Assembly (NCBI RefSeq): GCF_027579695.1
Contig: NC_083587.1
Coordinates: forward strand, 43,442,232 to 43,506,231
DNA length: 64,000 bases
Direction of reading: 5' to 3'
Origin: Neoarius graeffei
Taxonomy: Eukaryota; Chordata; Actinopteri; Siluriformes; Ariidae
Both the position numbers and the translations under genes were made by a program. A model generated the notes under the pieces. The model was not told the origin of the DNA, ran no database searches, and saw only the letters and a list, made by a program, of their open reading frames with translations. Of the stretch, positions 9,094 through 21,639 are shown in pieces; the stretch's first letter is position 1, and each line of letters starts with the position of its first letter.

Positions 9094-12000
9094 CTGCAAG
9101 TATGAAAAAAGTCCATATTAATTTTGTTTCAGACTCCACTGAGTGAACAATGACAAAGTTGTGATAAGGAAGTGGTACCTTGAGCAGAAACAATGAGTAA
9201 AAGCAAAACTGAAATGATAGATTCTTTTCCATTTTCTTCAAGTCAACATGAGATGTTGACTGAATAATATTTGACAGTTAAAAAAAATTGCAGAAGTCTT
9301 CATATATTTAACAGGATGTAATGTGTATTGTAAGAGTTGTACACTGTCCGGCTTTATTTAAAAAAGAAAAAAAAGTTGGCATTTGGATTTAAAGGTAGAC
9401 TGCCTTTCAGATTTTTTCAAGTGTAGGTCATAAAAAGAATTTTCCCTGACACCCAATTATTTTTTGTTTGGTGGACCAAAAGCTACTGAATTTGAATCAC
9501 AGACTTCCAATTTTATTAGTTTTTTTTTTTTTTTTAATAGAACAATTAATGAATTTAGGGCCACGTGGCTAGATTGTCTCTAAACAAATGGACATGCTGT
9601 TGCATTGATGCGTTCGCATAGACAGGTCTCGGCAGAGACCTATGTACATCCTTGCAGATATGTCGCCTTTGTTTGCAATAATAAAGGGTTATCGTAGAAC
9701 CAAAATTCAATTTTCATGGGTACCTGGGACCTGGCATTTTGGATTTAGTTCCAATTTGGAACTGAGTTTCAGTTCCAAACCATAGTACAATAGGCTGCTA
9801 GGTTTGTCATGGGCCATTTTTCAGCTACACCAGAGAGAATCGTACTCGGTGTTGGCAAAAAGTTGTGCCTGGGTGAATTTCCCAGATCTGCTGCATCACC
9901 TGAGGGCAGAAATGCCACTCTCCTGAGCATATGAGGTTTTTTTACATTGACACTTCCACACCTTTGCACTGATCTGACGGGTAAGCCACTTTCTATGAGA
10001 CTAACTGATGGCGTGCCGACTTATGGAGGCAGCATGTGGGATGGAGAATGTTTTTTTCTTTTTTTTAGTCAGGTGATCACAGGCGATTTATGTACCTGAC
10101 AGTCAATGTGTTGTCAAAACAGCTCAACAGCTCGGGATGTTACAATGTCACAGAAAAAAGTGAGAAGAACTTAAGAGCCAACTGGGCTACCCAAATACTA
10201 ACAGGCTAACGTGCCCTTTGACCTCTCCTTCCTGACAGAAATGCTTCCAGAGAATGTGGAGCTCTTGCCATTCTCACTGGAACAAAGATGTGTTTCGGTC
10301 TATGGTATTTGGGGTTAGCTGCAAATGGAACCTATTTCTAGGTTCTAAGATCTATATTAGAGCACTCCATATTGATGGTTTGAGAATGGAATATCCAACA
10401 AACTCATATGTGTGTAATGTTCAGTTGTCCACATAGTTCATTTTCCAGTCACAGTCATAGCATCCTCATCTTCTTCAGATGAGGAATAAAAGGAGAAGTC
10501 AGCTTCAGGGCTTTGTCAAACACTTCACCAAAAGCCATGGACACACTCTGCATGTGGCTTCTGCTTCAGCCTCATAGATTTCAGCTGAACCATGTCTGAC
10601 ACTAGGCCATCCACTTGTCTTGAGGGACTCGGAGCTCTCCTCTGGCCTTCTACTCTGGACATCCTTCACTGTTCATACCATTTACTGCAAACAGCTTTAC
10701 TGAGCTGTGGCACTTGGATCATGTCTAGCTCCCAACTTGCATCACTGTACATCCATTCCAGCAACTGAGATGATCAACACTGAGGCACAGAGTACAAAAC
10801 TGATGCTGTCCCCAGCTTCTAGAAAACCTAGTCATTATCCACACAAGCAGGAGTTCAAAAAATAAATAAAAATACCATAAACATTATTGTGTATAGTGGG
10901 GTCAATTCCACACATGGTCACTAAGCATTATTTTCCAGGTCACCTTTCTCTGCCATCCAGCACTACAGAAGAAGAATGCACTGTGCTGCTACTTCATTAT
11001 ACAGTAGACTACTGTGAGTGTCTTTTGCTAAGCAAACAGAGAATGAATTCAGGAACTTTTACTGGAGATTGTTTAAGAGAGCATTGAACACTAGAAAGGT
11101 TAAATATGGAAATAAACTTTCCAGCCATGAAAATCTCTGATTAGAAACTGTCCCACCAGTTGCTGGACCAGGTCTTATCCAAATCTTCATTCACAGTATG
11201 GTTTGTACCACCTGAGTGATGCCAGGATTTCCCATACATAAACCATTGTGTGGCGCAGCGCCACACAATGGATTCCTATCGCCACACAATCAGACTCATA
11301 ATTTAAAAAAAAAAATTCCGTTGCGTATCGTTCTGTTCATTCATAGTGCTCTTTCTTCTCGTTCACGCGCGCGCACACCCACACACAGAGACAGAGAGGC
11401 GTGTACACAGGCCTACCGTTGCGCATATACCCGGACAGCAAGTAGGCCTGTTAGGCTAATTAAAAATAACGCAGCCTTCCCGATTCGCCTTCCAAACCCT
11501 TATTTTAAAAGGTAGCCTGCGTCATGCTCGTGATGAGCTTTATCATAGCCTTCTTGGCTTACAGGAAATGGACATCCCTGAGTCAGGCTATAAACCAAAT
11601 TTGATGCATACAGTAGCAGCTTGACGCGAGGAACCGGCCTTATTGCATTATCCCGTTTATCCCGCTTCAGCATTCATGCAAGTTATTAATAATGGCTTGA
11701 CATTCACAATAAATAAGGATTTCCCACTAGTCTAAATAAAATGTTGTTATACTCGTGGGGATGCCTAGTTGATGCTATCTGAAGCATAAAATCTGAATAT
11801 TTTAAGAAACATCTTTATTAGTGAAGTAGATAAACCATCACTGCATCACTGATACGCACACACTGGCAGCTGATTCGCCCACTCCTCCTCTCCATGCATA
11901 CTGCTCGCATAGGGCACTTGAGTTTTTTTTTCAGGAAGCCACGCAGAATTAAATGTTCTGATAGGGCATGCAGGCTTTGCACCAATTAGGGTAATGCTTT

Positions 12001-15000
12001 TTTCATTATTGTTAGTTGCCTTGGTGTTACCTTAAGCGGTTTCTTACATCTAATTATGATATTTTATTTTATTATTATTTTGTTGTTACATTATACTTTA
12101 TAGTATTGGTTGAGGTAAGTGTTGAGTTCAATATTTAAAATAAAAACCTCCAGTTTGTTTTTTGCAATTTATTCCTTGAATGTCAACTAAAGAATGATTG
12201 AAAGATTGCCACCAAAAAGGCAAAAAACTAAGGTAAAAACTAAACTTTAACTTCAATTTTGGTGAGTAATTTTCATAAATTTAAAAGACAGGTTTCCCAC
12301 CAACATCAAGCCCAGCAAACTAATGGCCTGTCCTGTAATGTAAAGTTGGGTCGAGGAATGAAACCAGGCAGGGTTCTGGTAAAAATTGTTTTAGCTGTCT
12401 TCTCTTAAAGAACTTAAAAGAATTTAGATTGAACTGAATAATCTCAAATGCTTCTTGTAGCTTTAAAATAGTCCCAGCAGGTGACTCTGAAGAAAAATAC
12501 TGTGTGTTTGAACACCGCCCGCTGTAAACACTTTGCATACACCCCAATGACCGACTCCACCGATCGCCACGACACCACCGCACACAATTCCCTCATCAGC
12601 ACAGTGGAGCACCACAAATTGCTACCTGGTCTGTGGGAAACACTGGATGCATTCATATTCTTGCCCCTTCACACAATCATGTAATAATAAAATAACTTGA
12701 AATTAAACACGTCATCAAATAGAAAGTTACCATAAATTAACATCTTCCTCAGCAGCCATAATAAATAGAGTCCTATGCAAATCCACAATGGGCTCATGCT
12801 GTGATGTCAGTATTTTCAAGAACATGAACTGTTCCCGTCCACATAAAAACAGTATACACCATTTTAAAAATTCTCCACAAATGAAACTGGCAAAATGCAT
12901 TGAAAAAACTGTTTTCAAAAATATCCATATGTGTGGATGGGCCTGACATGATTATTGCATAAGGACAGAAAGACGGCAGGACAGACACACCACGTATGAA
13001 GACGGGAATAAAAAGCTCCATTCAAATGGGTAATAAAAAGTCAGTTTCATCCTGGTTATTTCTTTTTACCATCAAGAATCCTGAGGGACAACATTGTGGT
13101 GTTTTTGTTTTGGGTACCACTAATAGGTTAATCAATGTTAAGTTTAAACCTGTCAGATTTTTTAATGTACAATACCAACCCTGAAACTGCTCCAATTTAG
13201 CATTCAATTATGGTTTTATTATATTAGCTGATATTGTAATAATAATCTGTAATATAAATAAAACACAACCAAGTCTTACCTGTAATTATCAGATGAGGAG
13301 AGACCTTATCTAAAGACAAATGCAAAAGAAGTTAGATCACAGACCATGTGAAGTACTGTCAAGTAGACACAAAGGGGAGTCAAATTAAAAACTTTATTTA
13401 GTTACCTTTCTTAACCTCCTAAGGCCCAAGCTGTTTTTTTACATGCATTTTTTATTTCTCTTTGCTATTTGGGCTTATTAGAACCTGATTAGAATAAAAA
13501 CTAAGCATCATCTTTTGATAAGATGTACTTTTAGAGAAAAAGTATGTCCACATATGTGGATTCTTGTTCCGAATTTCCATAAAGTGCTGTCCACGCATGT
13601 GACCGCTAAGCCCTAGGAGGTTAAATTTAGCATTGTTTATTCAAATTGGTGGCACAAAATAATTGTATTCAATGCATGTGTTCCAGCACCTAACAAGTGC
13701 CATGTAAATTACAACTGCAACACAGTACACCTATACATTACCCATTCATATAATTATCTAATTAGCCAATCATGTGCCAGCAGCGCAATGCATAAAATCA
13801 TGCAGATACAGGCCAGCGGCTTTAGGTAATGTTAACATCAACTATAAAGCTCCCAGGCTTAGGGCAATAACTAAAACCTAAGGAAGTCAAATATGTGGTC
13901 ATATTTGTGACAAAATGAAGCATTTTGAAACAAACCTTTGACAGTAAGCTTAAATGTATAACATGATGTGGACTTTACTGCAAGTGCACACCAGAACCAC
14001 TGAGAATCTGTGGACTCCACAGGACTAATAATCAGTGACCCATTCTCCATCGTTTTAGCTCTCTCACAGAGTGGTTTCTGGGCTCCACTGGAGGTGCAAT
14101 GTGAAGGACAGCGGGTTATAGGAACAGTCACATCTGCTTCAAGAGTCCCCCAGATTAACTGTGGGGCACCAAGATTTGATCTGGCCACAGGACATACAAG
14201 CATAACTGTTGAGTTCAGCACTGCTTCAAATGGACTGATGCGTTTGCATTCTAAAAAAAAAAAAAGAGAGAAATTTTAGTTGCAGTTTAAAAATCAAATG
14301 CATGGGCCTCAACATTAGGAAAGTTTAAAAATAAAATAGTCTGCAGCTGCCAAGATCTTGTTTCAAAATGAATTATCCGAATTAAATCTAATGAGTTATT
14401 GCAAACACTGGCAAAGAAAAAGTAAATGAAGTGCAAATGGCATTTCTGTAGCTGTAACGTGCATAGAGAAATTGCAAGATGCAAGTGTGTAAAATCAAAG
14501 TGTTTAATAAGGGTAAAGACGAAATAGTGCATAGCAGAGGTTGAAACACAGGCATGCAGCATCATAAATGAATAATCCATTTTCACAAACATGAGAGACT
14601 GGCAAGGATCAAAATCAGTAAATCAATCAACTTAAAAATAAAGCAAAAATACAGGACCAGTGGAAACAGGGATGGGGAGGCTTGGTAATGCACATATACA
14701 GTACCAGTCAAAAGTTTGGACTTTTTATTGTTCTTAATTAAAAGACACTTCATGTTTTAAAATAATGATGTACTGTTGCTTCTCGTTACTTAGTTGAGTG
14801 GTTCTTAACATAACATGGGTTACTACAGTTGTGGAATAGGGCTATTTAGTCTATTTTTATTGTTTAGTATTTACTGTTTGATGGTCTCGAATGCATTAAG
14901 AAGACCAGATATTCCACTAATTAACTTTTGACAAGACACACCTGTTAATTGAAAAGCATTCCACGTGACTACCTCATGAAGCTGGTTAAGATAATGCCAA

Positions 15001-17102
15001 GAGTGTGCAAAGCTTTCATGAAGGTAAACAGTGGCCATTTTGAAGAATCTAAAATATGAAACATCTTTTAACACCTTGTTTACTACATAATTCCATATAT
15101 GTTCCATATGTTTTTTTCATAGTTTTGATGTCTTCAGTACTGTTCTACAATGTAGAAAAGTCTGAAAATCCAGAGAAACCTACGAATGAGTAGGTTTGCT
15201 CAAACTTTGACTGGTACTGTAGATGGAACCAAACTTTACCAAGAGAATCAGAAACATGAGGGTATAAACAGGCAAAGTATTTAGGGAACTAAACAGGAAA
15301 TAGGTGGAAAATTAGAATGATAACACATGACACCACAGGACCAGGACGTAAAAATAAACAAATATCACAATAAACACATGGCTAAAAGTACCATGCTCTG
15401 AGTGGGATTTGTGACAGTAGCCTTATGGAGTTTTATTCCTATCTTTAATCAAGAGTATGCTCTTTCAATTTGAAAGTGGTATTTTTTCATTTCACATACA
15501 GGTAAAGTGAACACACCCAAGGAGGTAGTGACTTTCATTGGTTAACGTCATACCTTGCATTCTATTGGTTGGTGAATTTTGGTCGGGTTGTATCACTAAA
15601 ATCCAAGAGCGTGTGAAGAAATCTGTGAGCAGAAGATTTACAAGTACCCAAAAGCAGTTTGGGTGCAAGCAGGAGCTATTTGGGAGAGAGGGAAGGTTTT
15701 TGAGCAGATGCAGAGTAAAAATTGCATGCGAGCAGGGGCTATTTGAGAGGTGGGGGGACTGCAAATTCATGCAAAGAAGAAAAGTATGAAACAAAAAAAA
15801 GTGTAAGACAGTATAAGAAAAAGCTTCCCCCTCCCTTTTCCAATGCTTGAAATTTCTGGGTTAGTTTCAGGTCAATTTTTTGTGTAGTTTTTGATATATA
15901 CATTGGATGAAGGTTTTGCTGAGACCTGGCAACCCTGCATAGTTGTCCTGAAACTTATAATTACCGTTATGGATGCACTCATACTCTTCTTATAGCTGGC
16001 TTTTCAAAACAAACTGGCTATAACACATTTGTTAGGCCAAATTTGTTATGGTCAATTTGTTTTGAAAAGCCAGCTATAAGTGTGCATCCATAACAGTAAT
16101 ATAATCTTTCAGGAAGATATCAATTTCCATTGTTATGTTTAAGAGTGTGTTCATGAGAAGACCAGGCAGGGGTGATACAGGTCATCTCACCGATTTCAAT
16201 AAAGGGTTCAATTAAAAACTCAAGTAGCCAAAATGGTAACAATTTTGAATGAAACCAGAGGGAGTTAGACCACACACAAAGGTTTTGGAGCAAAAATCTG
16301 AATAAAACCCCTAAAAAAAAAGTACAAAAAGTTGATGTCCCTCTTCAACATGGATTTCAACACAACCAAGTAATATTTTAAACAAGCAATACTCAGCTGT
16401 TTGAATTTTTTTGCACTAGAACTGACTTATTAATATGACCTAACCTTCCGCCCCCCCAAAAAAAAAACCAACAAAAAAAGGGTATCTACTTAGTAAATAA
16501 GATACTGTTAAAGCTATTAACTAGAAAAAATTACAAGACTAATCTAAGTCTAAGGAAGTATTAAATGTCCTGAGTACAATAAGATCTGAAAAATAGTTTT
16601 TATTGGCCATTCTTAAGCAATATTTTACAGATTCCCCTCTGTGAAAATACCCACTTTGGTCAATTTTCTCATTCTGCTGCAAATTTTGCATAACTTATTT
16701 CAAATGAACAGAATTATCCGACTATTTAGTTGCTTGAGAACTTGGATTTATGATGAATCTTCTCTCTGCTGCAAATTTTGCATAACTTATTTCTTGACTT
16801 GACCTTCTCAGTTTGTGGGCTTGTAATGTTAACATCTGGTCAAGCGTAGGTAACTGACAAAACAAAAAACAAGAGAGAGAGGAAAGAGGCAGCATTTAAT
16901 CAGAATTTTTTTTTTTCAATTCAAAGTCTCGCCTGATCTAATCAGCAAACTACAGTTTATATTCCCCAAGGAAAACAAATGCACAAAACATCAAGAGCAC
17001 GACAATGTACAGTAATAAATAATTGGCATTTATTGTGTGACATGACCGCAGTGTACAAATTTTGTTGGTAATGCAGAGATGTGCCAAGCTAGACAAGTTC
17101 TC

Positions 17103-17144
<42 letters not shown>

Positions 17145-18988
17145 CAACCTTGATGGTGATGGTAATGATGATCAAGATAATCATGGGACACAAGTTTGTA
17201 CAATTTAAAAGAGAGAGAGAGATGTAATTGCAGAACTAAAGCTCCAACTCTCTAGATCTCAAGTCTAGTGGTCATCTCGTCGGCGTCACCAACAAAGTCT
17301 TCTTCCGGGCTGATGTTTGCCTGATCAATCATCAACCTTCCACTTCTGTAAAAAACAGACAATCTGCAAAAATATCGAGCTCTCTGATCAGCAGTAAGCC
17401 ACTCCTCCTTTTGGAACTCTTTATGCCCATTAGCATTGCATGCTCGCATTTTTGAAGAGATGTCTCCAGTTTGCTTTCCTGCCAGTCTCCTTGCCATCAA
17501 TGAACACACTCTAAGTAGCTCTTAACTTTCTCAGAGAAGCGGACTCTTCTTTGATGCTTTGAGGGCCCATCTGGGAGCCACTAGAAGGCTCACACTGCCT
17601 GAAATTGGTCCTTGGGAATGCTCTTGTGTGCTTGCTTTCCTCTGTAGCTAGCTTCCAGAGAGATCCTTGCATGTTTCAGCTCCTGCATCGTTGAAGAGGC
17701 ACTCAACTCGGGCTATAGCAGCTTCCTGGGCAGCATTGTGTGGTGTCCTTCTGTTGATATCTATTCGACTGCAACGTGGTCTTCTCCTAGCACGTTCACC
17801 AGGTTTTATAGTCTGAATGTGGCATCACTCCCTCTGACACACACAGCTGTGCTTTCAACTGTCTTACTGATTCTGAATAAGCTTCCTTGTGACATAGTTA
17901 GCAAAGTACGTCTTCCACTAGCCTCTGGCAGTCTGTAAGGACGGAAATAGAACGCTGGTTACATATGTAACCATGATTCTATGAAGGCGTGGAAGACCAC
18001 CAGAGTCTCTGGTCACTATGAAGGGCAAGAATAACCATTGAGAACATCATGACCTGCGACCAGTATTTATACTGTGTCTCATGGTGTCACGGTTACGTGA
18101 TGACAGAAGTTTATACATGTTTCTCAACCAATGCGTGAGCGTGCGAGAAATTCCACTAGTTTATCGACTGCCTCTGACAGTCTTCCACTCCTTCATAGAA
18201 CCATGATTACATACATAACCAGCATTTTTATTGTTCATGATCACCAGAGCATGTTTGGTTTTTCCAAATACTGGGGCGATTTGTTGTAACATGTGAGCTC
18301 ATTGCTGATTGTAAAGCATACGTGTGTATGTAAGCGTACATTTTAGAACAGATGTGTGTGAGAACATAGTTGCCCTTACTTGTGTGTGTTACCTTCTGGT
18401 TCTCCCCTTTTAGTTATGCTGTCATAGTTAGTCTTTCTGGAGTCGTACCCAGTGCAAAATGTATGCTGTTCTTACTCTTTAGGTGACATTGGGCATACCT
18501 AACAAAAACTGGAGGAGGACATCATCTTTTTGTACATTTTTTAGGGGTTTTATTCAGGATTTTTCCCCAAAACCAGGGGGTGTCTAACTCTCCTGGTTTC
18601 ATTCAAAATGTTTTTCGGTGTACCTTTCAAACTGACCAAGTCTCATTGAAATTGGTGAGATGACATGCATCATCCCTGCCTGGTCCTCTCATGGACACAC
18701 ATTTAAAATGCTTAAATATAGACAGCCCACAGAGAGAAAGCTGCTGAAATTAAACTGCATGTCAAGTTTTTTCCCAATTTATATCTCATGCAGTTTGATT
18801 ACAGATGTTCTTTTAAAATTTTGTGAACTCAATATCACTAACCAAATGATGGTTTCTATTTGAATACACAAACCACAGTGATCCTACTTTACCTTTAATC
18901 GGAGTCTGAAGTTGAGGCTCATCTGAAAAGATATGAGAAACGGCATGAAATCCCCAAATTATATCCACATACACTTATATTTACATAG

Positions 18989-19020
<32 letters not shown>

Positions 19021-21581
19021 GTAGTTCATCGTACTTTAATAGTAGTAATAATAAAGACTACTATTATTAAGTCCTACAACTAAACATTATTTCTGAAAAC
19101 CAAATTTCTTGAGAAACAAACCTTTGACAACAATCTTGACTTGAGAACAATAAGAACTAGTTCTGCTTTCCACGTAACATCGATACCAAACTGCATCTGT
19201 CATCTCCACAGGACTAATAATCAGTGATCCAGTTCCTTTTTGTAAATCCTGCACTGTTCTTACTTTACACAGAAGTCGATTGGCTCTGTTGTGATTGGCT
19301 TCTGTGGTGCAGGAGCAGTTGGTTACCGAACCAACTCTTTCACCTTGAAGAACTTCCCAAAAGATCTGTGTGAATTCAGTCCATGGTTGTAAAGGGCATG
19401 TAAGTTTAATTATTGAATTCAGCACTGCCTCAGTGCTGTTCAAAATGTCACACGCTGGGTACAAGAAAGAAGAGACAAAAACAGGAGGTGCATTTAAATA
19501 GCAGGTGCATTTGATGTGAACACTCACCATCAAATAGGTAAAAATCAAGTTATAATGTTTATTAATAAAGCTTTAAAAAAGTAGATATTTGAACATACAT
19601 GAAACCAAATTAGTATCCCACAGATCATTAGCAAACTCATCTGATTTCAGTGTACTGACAAAATCACAACTGGTACAATATACAATTACAGTATAATTAA
19701 TTGAAAACATATCCAGCCCAGCACCACAACAGAACTTTACAAAAACCATGCTGGACCTCACATTTACAGCAGCCACCATCTGAGAAAATCATGTTCTGCA
19801 ACACAAACAGCACTTGCTTAATTCCTTCCAAACAGACCATCGCAGGCTGCTCTGCTGTTACAGTGTCCATGAGGTAGAAGTGTTTTTGTTTTATTGTCAT
19901 CTACAGTGGTGCTTGAAAGTTTGTGAACCCTTTAGAATTTTCTATATTTCTGCATAAATATGATCTAAAACATCAGATTTTCACACAAGTCCTAAAAGTA
20001 GATAAAGAGAACCCAGTTAAACAAATGAGACAAAATATTATACTTGGTCATTTATTTATTGAGGAAAATGATCCAATATTCCATATCTGTGAGTGGCAAA
20101 AGTATGTGAACCTTTGCATTCAGTATCTGGTGTGACCCCCTTGCAATAACTGCAGCTAAACAGTTTCGGTAACTGTTGATCAGTCCTTCACACCGGCTTG
20201 AAGGAATTTTAGCCCGTTCCTCCGTACAGAACAGCTTCAACTCTGGGATGTTGGTGGGTTTCCTCACATGAACTGCTCGCTTCAGGTCCTTCCACAACAT
20301 TTCGATTGGATTAAGGTCAGGACTTTGACTTGGCCATTCCAAAACATTAACTTTATTCTTCTTTAACCATTCTTTGGTAGAACGACTTGTGCGCTTATGG
20401 TCGTTGTCTTGCTGCATGACCCACCTTCTCTTGAGATTCAGTTCATGGACAGATGTCCTGACATTTTCCTTTAGAATTCGCTGGTATAATTCAGAATTCA
20501 TTGTTCCAACAACAATGGCAAACCGTCCTGGCCCAGATGCAGCAAAACAGGCCCAAACCATGACACTACCACCACCATGTTTCACAGATGGGATAAGGTT
20601 TTTATGCTGAAATGCAGTGTTTTCCTTTCTCCAAACATAACGCTTGTCATTTAAACCAAAAAGTTCTATTTTGGTCTCATCCATCCACAAAACATTTTTC
20701 CAATAGCCTTCTGGCTTGTCCACGTGATCTTTAGCAAACTGCAGACAAGCAGCAATGTTCTTTTTGGAGAGCAGTGGCTCTCTCCTTGCAACCCTGCCAT
20801 GCACACCACTGTTGTTCAGTGTTCTCCTGATGGTGGACTCATGAACATTAGCATTCGCCAAAGTGAAGGAGGCCTTCAGTTGCTTAGAAGTTACCCTGGG
20901 GTCCTTTGTGACCTCGCCGACTATTACACGCCTTGCTCTTGGAGTGATCTTTGTTGGTCGACCACTCCTGGGGAGGGTGACAATGGTCTTGAATTTCCTC
21001 CATTTGTACAGAATCTGTCTGACTGTGGATTGGTGGAGTCCAAACTCTTTAGAGATGGTTTTATAACCTTTTCCAGCCTGACAAACATCAACAACGCTTT
21101 TTCTGAGGTCCTCAGAAATCTCCTTTGTTCGTGCCATGATACACTTCCACAAACATTTGTGAAGATCAGACTTTGAGAGATCCCTGTTCTTTAAATAAAA
21201 CAGGGTGCCTACTCACAGCTGATTGTCACCCCATTGATTGAAAACACCCGACTCTAATTTCACCTTCAAATTAACTGCTAATCCTAGAGGTTCACATACT
21301 TTTGCTACTCACAGATATGTAATATTGGATCATTTTCCTCAATAAATAAATGACCAAGTATATATTTTTTGTCTCATTTGTTTAACTGGGTTCTCTTTAT
21401 CTACTTTTAGGACTATACCAGTGAAAATCTGATAATGTTTTAGTCAAGTCAACTTTTATTGTCAAATATGCTATACATGCTCGACATACGGTACAGCACA
21501 GATGAAATTTCAGTCCTCTCTGACCCACGGTGCAAACAGGCAATGCAATAAATAAAAATAGAATAACTGAATACACACACA

Positions 21582-21639
<58 letters not shown>

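Larger units (their letters stand above)
14251..18892 (-). other. Intron 3 of the Ig-receptor gene
   Basis: About 4.6 kb between linker 1 and Ig domain 2. It contains the Tc1-type MITE at 14699, the foldback at 15960, a dispersed repeat at 16130, a TAA microsatellite at 17104, a weak open frame at 17252, a MITE at 17951 and a composite repeat at 18370. The remainder shows nothing recognisable. Confidence 0.55.

Noticed and set aside
16950-17147. Frame with a tyrosine run
   Set aside because: Translation of the (taa)n microsatellite.
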